The position numbers were made by a program, and so were the translations under genes. From Pyxicephalus adspersus (Eukaryota > Chordata > Amphibia > Anura > Pyxicephalidae), in contig NC_092860.1 in the NCBI RefSeq assembly GCF_032062135.1, forward strand, positions 69,039,820 to 69,103,819: DNA of 64,000 nt, given 5' to 3'. The notes beneath the pieces were generated by a model, which was not told where the DNA came from, made no database searches, and saw nothing but the letters and a program-made list of their open reading frames with translations. Every line of letters starts with the position of its first letter. Positions within the stretch are counted from its first letter, which is position 1. Below, piece by piece: positions 1 to 11,870 of the stretch.

Positions 1-905
1 TCAGTAGATAGAGATTCCTTGTATTGCTGATAAGCTGATCGTGTTGCGTCACAAGCTTTGGTATATTCTGTAGGGGTCTTTTTTTTTTTTTTCTTCATTT
101 CATAGAAAAGTAGTGTACAATAATGTTACCTCTTAATACTGTCTTCACCATTTCCCAATACAGCTTGGAATTAGACTTGTGAATGGTATTATGGTGATGG
201 TAGTCGAGCCACCAGTAGCGTAGATATTGTTGGAAGGATTCACTTTTATCCAGCAAAGTAGGGAAATGCCACATAAAATCAGATTCCAGCTGTAGATGAC
301 TTGCCACAAATAATGACATCAGTGAATGATCTGAAATTACTCAGAACATTGGTCTTTCATGATAAGGTCTCTGGAAACCAGTATTGAATCAATTCTGGAA
401 TTTGTAATATCTGCGGGGAAAATTTGGTTATCTTGATTAGGACCATAAAGAGCCACTATGAACAAAGGGTTTGAGACAAATTGTAGAGTAATAGTAGCCC
501 ATCTACCTGAAATGTTGTTGCATGCCTGTTTCTTGTGTAGAAGTATCATGACACCCACTTGGCGTCGAAGTGCACATAAGGTGAAACAACGAGGCTGGTA
601 GATGTGTTTCTTGTAATATTGCTGTATCTGCTTTCAATTTTGTCAAAGTACTTTTGTGCGTTTATGTGGGGAGGCCCTTAACATTCGACGTGATGATTTT
701 CATTCTAGGTGGTTGAAATACAAAGAGTATTGACAACTTAGTTAGAGAATCATGGAAGAAATGCATCAGGCTGTCCCCAATGAGCAGCCTAATGCAACTT
801 CTTGGCATGGTATCCATCTGGGTTAGAGAAGCAGAAATAATGCATCCATGCATCCAAAATATCTTGAGTAAAAAAAGTACAATGGAACAGTAGATACTTG
901 CCACA
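1..905 (-). mobile_element. L1/Tx1-type LINE, ORF2 endonuclease end (decayed)
   Basis: Minus-strand reading frames match the start of L1-type ORF2. A short stretch near 665-715 reads like the usual opening of the APE endonuclease (TSNVKGL). 337-558 holds the middle of the endonuclease, with a GRWATITLQ / VALYGPN segment and an SRIDSILVS segment like the conserved SRID motif. 95-319 resembles the linker before the reverse transcriptase (YWEMVKTVLRG). Frames are broken by stops and shifts. The element runs off the left edge, so the reverse transcriptase is not seen. It probably lies in an upstream HMG20B intron. Confidence 0.75.
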
Positions 906-2127
906 TTTAGTTAGGTTCTGTGAAACTTTACATGGTTTTTGAGTGCTTCATCAAATGTTATCTTTAAACAGAACTTTGTTAGTTTGTTCAACCTGAAAGA
1001 AAAGCCCCAATGGATAATCAAAGAGGAGTGGACTCCTATTTGCCCAGCCTGTGATTATATATCGTGTATCTGTGGGAGGTATCTGTGGGTGTTATCTTTA
1101 AACACCTTAATGTTACTACTGTTGTACCAGTAAAATGAGACGTTCTGCATATTTTTAGCCACAAAATTGAAATTTTGCGATTTCTGTAGCAACACAAAAA
1201 TCACCATTTATATCCCCATTTCCAGAGAATAGAAAGTTAAAGTATTTATGTGTATGTATGTAATGCCTGCATTCTAAAATAACTAACAAGGAAAACAAAA
1301 ATATTTGCTCACAGTGAATGTTGTGAGTATTTAGAAAGTTGTCAGTATTTAGAAATGTATTTGGAAAGTTACAAATTAGCCTATCAATTGACCGTCAAAA
1401 ATACCATACTATGTAAACTTTGTAGATTAAACTCTGCCTATGTAACAACAAAATATTTCAAAGATCTGGGGAAGAGCAATTTGTCATACTAGTTTTTAGT
1501 ACAATTCATTTTAGAAAGCAAACCTGTATTGTGTAAAAAAAAACTTTAATGGCACATAAGCTGCCAGATTTCACTGAAAGCTTGCTTTTACCTTTTACAG
1601 CGGTCACAGAACTAAAGTTCAGATCAGTAACTATTTGCTGACCACAGGTGATAAGCAATGTTGTTGTACACTTTCAGATGCCATGTATAAATCAACCTAA
1701 CAAACTTAAATTGAAACCACTTGCAACCTCCTTTTAAATTGTTTTAGGCATTTGAATGAAGAGGAGTTCCCTAAATTGAACTACTCAAAAAGCAATGTAT
1801 ATGTGGCGTTAAAGTATTATATATTTATTCGATACCACACGTCAACAAAAAATTAGTTTTGATAATCATCAGAAACCACAGCAAACGTTTCCAAATCAGT
1901 TTTTCGAGCATCTCTGTTTTCAGTTTTAACCTAACACGTACAGTTCCTGAGTTATGAATAGTATTATAGTTAACATTGTACGTGCATATATTTTGTACTA
2001 AAATGTAAGCACCATTGAAGTGAATGTTAATACATCTTCATTGTGAAGTAAAATAAAGCACGCTGTGGTAGAGACCTACTGAACAGTGTCAGTTAGGTAC
2101 CATAGTTTTTTCAGAAATGCTTAGAGT
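906..2127. other. No recognised gene or repeat (probable intron)
   Basis: This AT-rich stretch has many stops in all frames. I see no splice-bordered coding exon, no RNA gene and no terminal repeats. It may be unique intronic DNA of HMG20B or repeat too old to recognise by eye. Confidence 0.4.
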
Positions 2128-3480
2128 ATGATTTTCTTGTGTACTTTTTGTCTGGATTGTCGCAGTCAAGCATCCAGCAGTAGTCGGCCATCATACTTTC
2201 ATTCCAGAAACCTTGGTAGCGGTGCTCCAATAACTGAATGTTCTGGTGAAAACGTTCTCCTTATTCGTCAGTCACCATACCAAGATTTTCCGGGAAGAAT
2301 TCTAGATGTGAATGCAAGTAATGTATTTTTAATGGCATGCGACAACCCAGTTTCTGGTATAAATCAAGCAGTTTCCGAACTCCTTCCTTGTATGCAGGAG
2401 ACTTATGGATGCCCTGAAAATTTTCACACAGCCACTTCAATGCATCCCAAGCTTCTAGCTCAGCTGCTGAGAGAGATTGTTTGAAAACATCATCCTGCAA
2501 AACAGACCTGATCTGTGGCCCAAAAATATTCCTTACTTCATTTTTGCAGTGCTTATGTTTGGAAATTTCTGAACAAGATACTGAAAACCCATGAAGTTTC
2601 ATTTACCCATGGCCTTTACAAGGTACTTCATCAAGCCTAACTTGATATGGAGAGGTGGCAGAAATATTTTATGCGGATCAACCAGAGGCAGAAATTTGAC
2701 TCTGCTTGTTCCGGGCTTATAGGTATCTCTTGGTAGCCAATCACGCTTGACATAATGGTCTCCTGTAGATCGGCTGTCCCACAGGTATAGGAATTAGCAA
2801 TATTTTGTGAATCCTCTTTGCATTCCCATCAGCAAGCCAATAACCTTTAGATCCCCACAGATGTTCCACTGGTGTGTTTTATACTGGATTGCTTCAAGTA
2901 GTAACTTCATGTTGTCATAGGACTCCTTTAGGTTAACGGAATAGGCAATCGGTAAACTTGTTTTGGAATTACCATTATGCAGTAAGACTGCTTTCAAGCT
3001 TCTTTTAAATGAATCAATGAAGATACACCATTCAGATGGAACATGCTCTTGTGACAAACTGTTAAAGTGCATTTATATCATGACAGTAGCACGGTGAGCC
3101 ATCACTAGTGAAGAACGTTGTCAAGTTATGATTTTGTTTTCTGTAGTGAGTTACAGTTACACCCCTTGCAAGCAAGTGCTTCTGTTTAAGCCCGAAGCAA
3201 GAAGTTCTGATTTGTCTTTGGAGAGATTTAGATCACAAAAGAGATCATTCAGCTCTGCTTGTGTAAAGGTCTCTTGTTCAGAATCTTCATCGGCCAAGTA
3301 GTCAGGATCAGATCATTCGGAATTGTATCTGGCTGCAAATCCAGCGCATTCCCCATCACCTTCTTCAGAAGCAAGTCCATCATGTGGCGGTACCAGAACT
3401 GGCTCATCATGACTGAATCATCATGGGGAAGAGGCCTACTTGCAGAGGCTGGGATGTACAATTTTGTGCTTAGTTTTACC
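2128..3480 (-). pseudogene. MADYCW-family transposon-like gene, copy A (decayed)
   Basis: Read on the minus strand, this is a nearly continuous protein-like sequence broken by a few stops. In order it shows an N-terminal segment (3461-3249), a GLKQKHLLARGV segment near 3190, an FIDSFKRSLKAVLLHNG strand (about 3020-2970), an ICGDLKVIGLL strand (about 2860-2830), a WDSR motif (about 2780), a KIFLPPLHIKLGLMKY segment (about 2670-2630), an LHSHLEFFPENLG segment (about 2315-2275), and the C-terminal GERFHQ and MADYCW motifs (about 2250-2180). I recall similar sequences annotated as uncharacterised proteins in many animal genomes, but I cannot name the family. Two more copies are in this window (12340-13215 and 13420-13925). 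The stops make it a pseudogene. The spacing of conserved acidic residues suggests an RNase-H-like nuclease; that is inference only. Confidence 0.7.
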
Positions 3481-3930
3481 TAAGAATCCACTTTTGTTGA
3501 GGCTGCAAAAATAGCAGTCAATTAAATAGTCTCGCAGTTCTGGGGATTGCAAATACCACAAAGCCCACATAAAATGATATCTCATGAAAATGACATGTTG
3601 ACCTGTGTAATTACTTTAAAAAAAAAACAGTAGTACTTAACAATAAGAACAACAAAAATAAGCCAAGTTTCACTGTTTACAGCGATACAATGATGTTTGA
3701 GTTGATCTAATGCTTTTCACTGAAGACCCACTTCTTCAGGGAAAATACCAAATATGAAAATGCATTTACATAACTACAAAACAAAGGAAAGCTGTATCTT
3801 ACAAAATATATATCTTTAACTTAAACAAGTATGTATCTTTCAACATATGTTATTTTAAGTTTATTGGAATAAATAACGAGGATAATTATGATATATTTAC
3901 CCTTAGGGTGTATTTAAAACCAGAACCTAA
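3481..3930. other. No recognised feature
   Basis: AT-rich sequence between a decayed gene-like repeat and a LINE fragment. No open frame with recognisable content and no clear repeats were seen. Confidence 0.35.
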
Positions 3931-5110
3931 AAAGGAAGGACCTGCTGGTACCAAGTGAGGAGGTGTAGAGAGAAAATAGAAACAGTCCAAGGACTGACCC
4001 TTGGGGAACATCAACAAGGAGGAGAGTGGGAGAGGAGGAATTACCACTGAAAGGAGTAGTCAGGTAGAAAGCAATATATTACTGGTACCAATGGAGTTCA
4101 TGATTTGGATTATAAAGGGGGAGATCAAAAGCAGAGGAAAGGAATCTAGGAGGAGGAGGGAAAAGTTGCCTTGTGATTTAGCTCTGATAACGCCATTTGC
4201 CACTTTAGTAAGTGCAGTTTCGATGGAAATGTGCAAAGACTGCAAAAGTGTCAAGGAGAGAGTTGGTGTTCAGGTAGTCAGTGATTCTTTCATAGACAAG
4301 ACATTCAAGAAGTTTGGAAACATATGTGAGAAAGGAGATAGGTTGGTAGCTAGAAGGTAGGGAGGGGTCTAGTGAGGGTTTCATCAATATAATAATGGCA
4401 TGTTTAAAAGTAGAGGGGTAGATACCAGTAGAAAGGGAGAGGTTGAAAAGATTGGTTAGTGGGAGGCCAGGGTGGAGGAGTGGGCACGGAGTAGATACGA
4501 GTTAATTGGGTCAAGTAGTAGTAGTGGTAGTAGATGGAGAATATGAGAGAAGAGAGGAGACTTCATCCAGAGTAACAGGGGTGAGGGTGGGTTAGTGATG
4601 ATTTACAGGTGGAAAGGGTGGATATGGATGGATGGGTGGAGTAGCACGGTGAGCAAAGATATCATGTCCGAGTTTGACAATGTCATATTTAAAGTAGGTA
4701 GCAATGTCTTGGGCAGAGAAGGTAGTGTTAGGGGGAGCAGGTGTGGGGATTAGGAGAGAGTCATGTAGATGTTATATTAGAGAGTGGGGGTTAGGGACGT
4801 AAGGAAGTTTTGAGAATAGGTTGCAGTCAAGGTTACAGATGTCTCTGTGGGGGCAAGAATTAAAAAGGTTAAAGGTGAAAAGGTTGTGGTCAGAAAGGGG
4901 AAATGGTGAGTTGTCAAGGTGGGTAAGGTTGCAGAGTTTGGAAAGTATCAGGTTTAAAAAGTGTCTGGCGATGTTTGTGGGGCTGTTTGTTTTGTGTAAG
5001 TACAGAGAAGGACGTTATGGAGAGCAGTTTGGCTGAGGAAGGATGGTTGGGGTTCCCCACTTCACTTTTACTGTACAGTTTCACTTTACTGTCTACAACT
5101 CTTCAGTTTC
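3930..5110 (-). mobile_element. L2/CR1-group LINE fragment, endonuclease-RT linker and RT start
   Basis: Minus-strand frames read like a CR1/L2-group pol protein. A linker (FAHRATPPIHPYPPFPP, about 4650-4610) is followed by LSTGIYPSTFKHAII and SLPSSYQPISFLTYVSKLLE, the usual first reverse-transcriptase block (about 4430-4290). Next come a decayed HSTETALTKV block (about 4225) and a remnant of the GVPQGSVLGP block (about 4010). The YADD/FADD block is absent, so the copy ends inside the RT. It has several frameshifts. The clade (L2, Rex1 or CR1) is uncertain. Confidence 0.7.
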
Positions 5111-5466
5111 ACTTTAACCATGCGTCTTTTGTCCACAGAGCCTTGCAGCCAAGCGCATAAAATGTCTTTTTCCTCTCTGAATTTTCTTGCTAACCATGTT
5201 TCAAATATCATTTGTTTGCTTTTATTGTAAAATGGGATTCTGAATTAGGGATTTACTCCTCCACTTTCATTGGAAGAATTTGAATTTGTTTGCTCACAAT
5301 TTGTTTTATAGAGTTGAATTAGGGGAAAAAAAATCATAAGGTACAATGAATACTTTTCAGTTTGAAAGATACAAGGTCATTGACTTTAGAACATTTAAAA
5401 TACCACACCATCTCTTAGGGGAAAGTGAGGGAATAAAGGAGGATTATGACCAAATGGAGATAATGA

Positions 5467-5672
5467 GCGTGATTTATTAAAGCTCTACAAGGCTGGAGAG
5501 GATTCTCTTTCATCAGTGAATGAAACCTGGAACGGATTTCTTATAAGTCATTTGTTATTTCCTAGCAAATGTTTTCAATCCTGGACCAGATCTTTTCCAG
5601 GTTTTCTGAATTACTCGGCTTCACTGATGAAAATGTATCCTTTCTAGCCTTGGAGAGCTTTAATAAATCAAG
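5467..5672. repeat. Palindromic MITE family A, copy 1
   Basis: An imperfect palindrome of about 205 bp. The left arm begins GTGATTTATTAAAGCTCTAC with AGGCTGGAGAGGA after it; the right arm ends CCTTGGAGAGCTTTAATAAA. Inside each arm are copies of TTCATCAGTGAA and AACCTGGAA in opposite orientation. Related copies lie at 36777-36989, 38317-38522, 55698-55916 and 62392-62577. The structure fits a foldback, non-autonomous DNA transposon. No transposase is encoded, and its autonomous partner is unknown. Confidence 0.85.
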
Positions 5673-5962
5673 CAGTGAATCTAGCAGCAGATACGTAAGT
5701 TTTTTTTTGCATTGGTAGATGTTTATGCAAAGCTTATACATTCACCTTGGTGTGCATTCAAGTGTTTTTCAGTTGCAGGATTTCATTTATATGCTGTTTA
5801 AAGCAAGCTGTTGAAACAATGCTCAAATTTTTTTTACATAAAAGGGAAAGTCACTCTTTTAAATAATTTTAAAAATGTGGTAATGCTTTAATAGCATCAT
5901 GCATGTGATAGCAGATAGGGACAGGACAGCCAGTGTCCCCCTCGGCAGTGCAGTGAGATAGC

Positions 5963-5986
5963 TGTGTGTGTGTGTGTGTGTGTGTG
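5963..5986. repeat. (TG)n microsatellite
   Basis: About 12 uninterrupted TG dinucleotides. It also accounts for the run of alternating Thr-His in a minus-strand open frame here, which is not a gene. Confidence 0.95.
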
Positions 5987-6112
5987 TTTGTGTAAAAGTT
6001 GTAAAAAGTGTTTAAACCTTCATATTTTCTAAACTGTTGGTCATAAAAAGTTGAAATCTGTAATGTACAACAGGGGGCCCTCATACCTACTAGCAATGTA
6101 TTTAAAGAATTT

Positions 6113-6818
6113 GAAAAATGGGGGTCACAAGTTTAAAACTTGTTAATATTGAATATTGGGTTGCTGTTTCAAAAGACTACATCTGGAAGCCCAAAATTGA
6201 AAATACAAATTGTGGATTCCCAGGACCACTTAAAAAATTAGAAGCATTTGGGTGCAAGTGGAGGACTCTTGTGGCTAAACCCCTCGAAAATATCATCATT
6301 ATGGCATTATGAGAATAAAAAATCTCTACCTAGAGGTGCAGGAAAACAAAAATGTAGCTGCAAGTGGGGAACACATGGCTAACACCCCCCAAAACTTTTA
6401 TCACTATAGCAGTATTACAACATAAAAAAAAATTGTCCATCAAAGTGCGCCTCCCTGTTGCACATGACTGTACCCTACCAATACCTAAACTCCGATTTGG
6501 TTTTTAGTAGGCAGTGTTTATGTTCCAATGATGCCATTGCCAATTTTACCTTATAAGGATGCCAGTTAAGATATGTGCTGCATTCCTTTAGGATGATCTC
6601 CTTTAAGGTATATATATACCAGTATATGCTGGTAAAGCAATGTTGTTGGTGAGACATAATTCATATTAAATAAAATTGTACTAACCCAACAGCTATGTAA
6701 TTTGCCCTGTGAGACCCTGATTTGCATTTTCAAGTTAGGCAGACTTTCTTTTGAAACAGCAGCCCCAATATTGTATTTATATGATCATCATATGATTTTA
6801 AATTTGTGACCCCCATAT
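6113..6818. repeat. Long inverted-repeat element with an internal duplication
   Basis: The left arm (about 6113-6188) starts AAAAATGGGGGTCACAAGTT and contains TTGCTGTTTCAAAAGA. The right arm (about 6735-6818) is its diverged reverse complement and ends TTTGTGACCCCCATATGA. Between them two imperfect direct repeats (about 6250-6320 and 6355-6430) share GCAAGTGG and GGCTAA followed by a C-run. No transposase frame is visible. It is probably a non-autonomous DNA transposon, superfamily unknown. Confidence 0.65.
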
Positions 6819-7310
6819 GACATAGCAGCGCAACCTGTTAAAACCTTCTGTGGGAGAACTATGTGGTTTGTGTTGTTTCTAAGCCTTTTGAAGAGCACTT
6901 TTGCTTTTTGGTACCCGTGAATATATTACTTATAAATGATCTTGAAGAATTAATTTTGTTTTTACCCAGAAATTTATGTTCCCTGAATATATTAAATCTA
7001 TTTTCTGCCTGTAGACTTTCCCCTTCATGCTTCTCCTTTCAGGCAGCACAGTCATCATTATATGCAATAGCTTCCAGGCATAATGTAGAAAATAAAATCA
7101 TAGATAAGTACATTGTGTGCTTACAAAATTTGAAAAACAACTGGCCTAAATATATTGAAATAATTTGTTCTATGCACATAAATCCTTGCTGGTTCTGTTC
7201 TATGACAAATAAGGACACTATTATGTAGAAAGGACTTAAAGTGAGCAGTAAATTGATTTTTTTTTGTCACTAAATGTGTTTATAAGAAATTATCCTGTTT
7301 GTCTTTTCAG

Positions 7311-7389
7311 GCTGGAGAATCACAAAGTAATGGATTTACAGTATTTGATGTTCCTATATTTACAGAAGAATTTTTGGATCAAAACAAAG
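7311..7389 (+). CDS. HMG20B: HMG20B exon (start of the C-terminal region)
   Basis: This exon encodes 26 residues and one base of the next codon. It follows a good acceptor (polypyrimidine then TTTTCAG) and ends at a GTGATG donor. The segment FDVPIFTEEFLDQNK is diagnostic of HMG20A/HMG20B; the following exons fit HMG20B (BRAF35) better than HMG20A. HMG20B is a nuclear HMG-box protein of the LSD1-CoREST (BHC) corepressor complex, which represses neuronal genes outside neurons. The HMG-box exons are not in this window and should lie to the left. No further coding exon was recognised between 1 and 7310. The first complete codon starts the exon (phase 0). Confidence 0.93.
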
Positions 7390-7420
7390 GTGATGTATAT
7401 TACTTATTTTGAATAGACGT

Positions 7421-7865
7421 TATGACTATATTTTCAATGATGTTCTTTCATTCTTTGTATGTCATAGATTTTTATTTAAGACTGTGTCTTGCTGTCACAG
7501 ACTTCAGATTTTTTCTTCCATCTTTGAATTTTCTAGCTAAGCATTTTTCAAGTATCAGTTGTTTGTTTGTTTTTTTGTTTTTTGGGGATTTTTATAATAA
7601 TAAAGCACAAGTTACATATAAGGAACATACAACCATGTATATAAAAATAAACCTATAAAACATTGACCAAATGGTACATTGTATAATTGTTATACATCAT
7701 TGTATTATACATTATCATTGTATTATACATCATTGTATAATAATATATATTAACAGTACCCATATTGCATTATTTTGTCCATATGATAAACCTATAATAA
7801 CAGCTTCCACGCTTCTACCTGCACACTTAGTGGAAAAACTACAGTTTTGTCAAAACAGGAAAAAA
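7421..7865. other. AT-rich intron segment, no recognised feature
   Basis: Start of the 14.4-kb HMG20B intron (7390-21796). It contains a local imperfect tandem of TATACATCATTGTAT-like units (about 7690-7745) and ends at a short A run then a G run (about 7860-7884) that adjoins the 3' side of a minus-strand LINE. Confidence 0.4.
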
Positions 7866-7879
7866 AAGGAGGGGGGGGG

Positions 7880-10800
7880 GGGGCGATTGATCTCTAATTA
7901 TAAATGAAAGGGATGGACACCTCTCTTGTTGGTACTCATGCTGGAGGCAAAGTGGGCAAATAATACGTTCTCCCAGGGTTCCCATAGGATAGAAAATTTT
8001 TCTTGTGTGTCATTCAAGATAATAGATAGCTTTTCGTTGGTGAACTTGTTATCTACACGTTTTAAAACTTCATGATATGGGAAGGCCTGGCTCTTCCAAT
8101 TTTTCACAGTTTGCTTGGCCACAAGGAGGATGTAAACACATAGCTTAAATAGGGCATTAGTGTGGTTGGAGTGTTTAAATTGTAATAAGGCCACCCATGG
8201 GTCCCTATGTATATGTTTAAGAAATAAGGTGCTCAACAGCCTAAACACCCTGCGCCAGAATCTCATAACCAAAGGACAAGACCAACAAATAATTCTTACC
8301 CAACGCCTGACATCCCCGAAAACATAATCAAGATACTGTCGGAGACATGTCTGGTTGGCTTCATATACCACCTCATCATTACCTTGAAAGCAGATTTCAT
8401 ATTATTGATGTTGGTTGAACATATGACCATTCTAGCCCAAGTGCTGAACCACTCCCTATCAGGTCTCTTGTTTCAGGGATGCCCCTTCCCTTGGGATTTT
8501 TAGGAGTGTAGTGATGCCCTAGGTACTTCAATCAACTAGGAGTACCACACATTGATTTGTTTTGGACATAAAAGAGTTCTAAAACACGTGTTCAAACACA
8601 TGTTAGTTTAATTGTCAGTTCCAATCCACTGGTTCGGGAGTTAATCCAATGTTTTAATTGTAAATATCGGAAAAACTCCTTACCTGGTGCTTGGTGAGTT
8701 GAGCATATCTCCTCCCAGCTAATAATGCCCTTCCAAGTAGGCAGTATACGGTCCGATAGTTATGTGCCAGTCACCAGTTAAAATCTGCCAGTGACTATAG
8801 GCCTGGCAAGAATAATGGGTCATGTTGAATAACAAGTAGGAGGAGGAGTGAGGACATTAGACCACCCGAATATCTGATCCCATCCCACACTTTAAGTATT
8901 TGGTATAGGTAAACACTAGTGGTGGTAGAGTGCAATTTATAGGGGAGCCAATGGAGCTGATATCTACTGGTGAAATCAGGTCAGATTCCAAATGAACCCA
9001 TGTGGCGGCATGATGTCAGGGAAGCTATTTGGGCTGCCTGAAAGTTGTACCAAAATATTTGGTACACCTAGCCCTCCCTGATGTTTATGAGCATACATAG
9101 TTTTCTGTGGTATTCTGGGCTTTTTGTTATTCAAGATAAAAGAAAACTGTTTTTTGAAAAGCTTGTTACATATGTGTTGGGACGTGTATTGGAAGTGTCC
9201 TAAAATGATACATCAACTTGGAAGCACTGTCATTTTAACCAAGATATTAACATAAAAAATGTAAGTAAAGAGAAGTGCACCAATATACATTCAACAGGGC
9301 TTCAAACCAAATGTAAATACCAGTGAGGAAATGTTTACAAGAAAACCCCATAAAACTTGGTAGAAACTACAGTATTATTTTGGTAAAAATATGTCAAAAA
9401 CCATTGCTGGGCAATAGGGTCCAACGAAAATATCCAAAAGTCTGTTAGCAGGCTCCTGATCAGAAATGTAATTTTAACCAGAAATTACAGATGTAGTAAA
9501 ATATGGTTCCAGGGTACAGTGCTAAAAATCAGCGCTAAATTCTATGGGACACATGAGAACCCCAGAATACATAAAAAAAAATCTAGCATTACTTAGACAG
9601 TATTAGGCCCCTGATCAGAAACCCTGTACCAGTTAGAAGTTACATATACTATCGAATGTTATTCCAGCACATGGTGCATACAGCCACCACAAAATTCTAG
9701 GAAGTCCATAAAACCACAACAAATATCAAAACATTGACAGTTCACAAGTTGTAAAAATACATTGCAAACCCTAAAGGAGGATCTATTTATCAAATCGTGG
9801 AGTAAATCTAGGCATGCTTCACATCTGGACTCAAACAGGGGTTTGACAGTTGAAAGTACAGTTCAGTATGCTTACGAATTCCCATCGTTTTGCTGAGTCG
9901 TCAGGATCATCTTCAGTCATCTGGCCTGGGGGGGCTAATAGATGTGGAAGACAATCTCTTGACTGAAGAGCGTCCAGGTTTGGTAACCTTCTCCCACACC
10001 AGGGATAGTCGTGGAGATTGCTGTGGTCCTGACGATGGCTTGGCAGGATGAGGGGCGTCAGAAGACTTGAGTTTTAGGACGCCAAATCTGCGAAAATCTG
10101 ATAGGGATAAGTTTGGAATAGAGATCCCTCCTATTCCAGGAAGCCTTCATAATAGCCTCTAATTTTAAAGAACGTAGGTCTGACAAACCCCTGGAGGGCC
10201 ATCGGTTTTCTTAGGGCCTAGTGCACAATGTACATGGTCCATTTCAAGCCGCTCTGGCAGAAGATTGAGGAGTAGCTCCTGGGTTAAAGCCAGTATGAAG
10301 CCAGGTAAATTCACAATGGATTCTGGAATCCCCCTTACTTGAAAATATGCCCTTTGGTGGTGGTTTTCCAGATCTTCTAAGCCAACCATCGCAGCCTGTA
10401 GATCTTTCTAAAAAATATTGATGTCCTGTTCATGGGAGTCAATGACAGTAATAGCATCATCATTTCTTTGTTGCAAGTTATGAATCCTGGATCCAAGTTC
10501 CGAGATCTGTTTGGTCAAGGTGTGAGAAAGTTTGCCAATAGAGTTCTTGCTGCAGCAATTTTTCAGATCTTTCTAATAGCTCGACGTCCCTTCATTTTGC
10601 TCTTGGCTGTGCGTTTGGGAATGAGAGGGGGGATCCATTTCTGGAGTTCATATCCATTCCGGCATTGGAAACAGGTGTCAGCTCGTCATCCAAGGCCTGT
10701 GGAACAGCCATCTTGGATCAGGACTGCATGGATGAAGGGCAGTCGTGGGGGTCTGTGACTGGGAACAAGCTGTACCAGAATTTTTCCCCATTTTAAAACA

Positions 10801-10930
10801 CTGGTCTAGAGACGCTATACCGTGTAGAGGATCCGATTAGACCCACTGGAACTGCTAGCTTGATTGGCTACACACTTAGAAGTTGCAGAGCTTGATTAGA
10901 TGGTGGCCATCTTGGACAGCTGCTTGCGAG
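7880..10930 (-). mobile_element. L1/Tx1-type LINE, ORF1 plus ORF2 C-terminus, internally deleted
   Basis: On the minus strand, 10389-10165 encodes an L1 ORF1 RNA-binding segment (DLENHHQRAYFQVRGIPES, then a VHCALGPKK block). The ORF1 start and 5' leader extend to about 10920. 9240-7898 is the ORF2 C-terminus: a GGLGVP block (about 9070), an ICWSCPLVMRFW block (about 8285-8250) and the final Lys/Trp-rich part (8371-7898). The ORF2 endonuclease and reverse-transcriptase core are missing, so this is an internally deleted or composite copy. The stretch at about 9290-9760 holds a diverged tandem repeat and does not look like LINE coding sequence. Confidence 0.75.
9290..9760. repeat. Diverged tandem repeat, period about 157 bp
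   Basis: Two imperfect units share the anchor CCTGATCAGAAA at about 9452 and 9609, then TTACAGATGTAG versus TTACATATACTA and TTCCAGGGTACAG versus TTCCAGCACATGG at matching distances. An earlier unit may be present but is weak. No coding content. Confidence 0.5.
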
Positions 10931-10964
10931 CACCTTTTTTTTATATATATTTTTTTATTTTATT

Positions 10965-11870
10965 AAGTTCTTAAGGGAACAGTATTACCACAAAATACAC
11001 CATATATTAATTTTACAAAGATTGGCGACATAACAATGACAGTGATATCCATTATTTAACATAATAACATTATTTAACATTGCCAGCAACGTTAACATCA
11101 GTAGTACAGAAAAACATTCAGTAATAATTTTCAGTTGAATTAGTTTTGCTGTAAATTAACATCGATGTAAGATGAATGAAATCTAGTTAAAGTTTAGCAT
11201 ATAACTGGAGGTATATGGCATACCAATGCAGGTTGTTCAGAGGTGGAAAGAACTCTGCTTTTTGTGTCTAATGGCAATTAAACTATACATGGTTCCCATA
11301 CTTGAAAAAAATCCCTTGACACATGATTCCTTAGCTAAAGAGGACTCCACCCATTCCATCTGGAATACAAACCACAACATGTATAAATCTGCCTCCAAGG
11401 CCCCACATTTCAAACACTGTGAGGAAGCGCTAAGACCCATTTGATAGGAACGCATTTGTGAAATGTATAAAGAAAAGTTTTAAAGTCAGCTTTAAAGTCA
11501 TGTCTCTATACATTGAAGACGATATTGTCCTCCAGGCTCTGTTAAAGTCTATAAAAATCTCATTGGAGGTGCTTTCTGGGGAATGTTTAGCCCACCTACT
11601 TAATCCAATTCATATTCCAAGTTAGTTCTATAGTTAATTTAAACATAAGTTATGGCTCTTTTGGCAGGTTTGGGCACAGCTAATAAGTTTATTCAATGGG
11701 TTGGCCCAATAATTGGGCAAGAGTTTTTTAATTATAGCCGATACACTTTACTGCAAATTCAACTGCAAATACGCGAACGTTTGTATTTCCAAAGAAGGAT
11801 ACAGAATGGATATGGCAGAAATTATCTTCTAGGTCAAACTATTGACTGATGATTTAAACTTCAGTGCCTG
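10965..11870 (-). mobile_element. L1/Tx1-type LINE, ORF2 C-terminal fragment
   Basis: The minus-strand frame at 11455-11237 reads SQCLKCGALEADLYMLWFVF, the zinc-knuckle-like block near the end of L1-type ORF2 (C..CG....l.H..W.C). The upstream part (to about 11870) reads as decayed ORF2 with stops. A T-rich run at about 10937-10975 suits the 3' tail of a minus-strand insertion, but the adjacent element is also minus-strand, so the border between them is uncertain. Confidence 0.65.

Noticed and set aside
6863..7228. 121-codon frame just before the first HMG20B exon
   Set aside because: Its content is Phe/Leu/Asn-rich and unlike the HMG20B linker; no splice borders in frame.
1..7310. HMG-box exons of HMG20B
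   Set aside because: No segment with the conserved box sequence was found in any frame; only repeats and intron-like DNA are visible.
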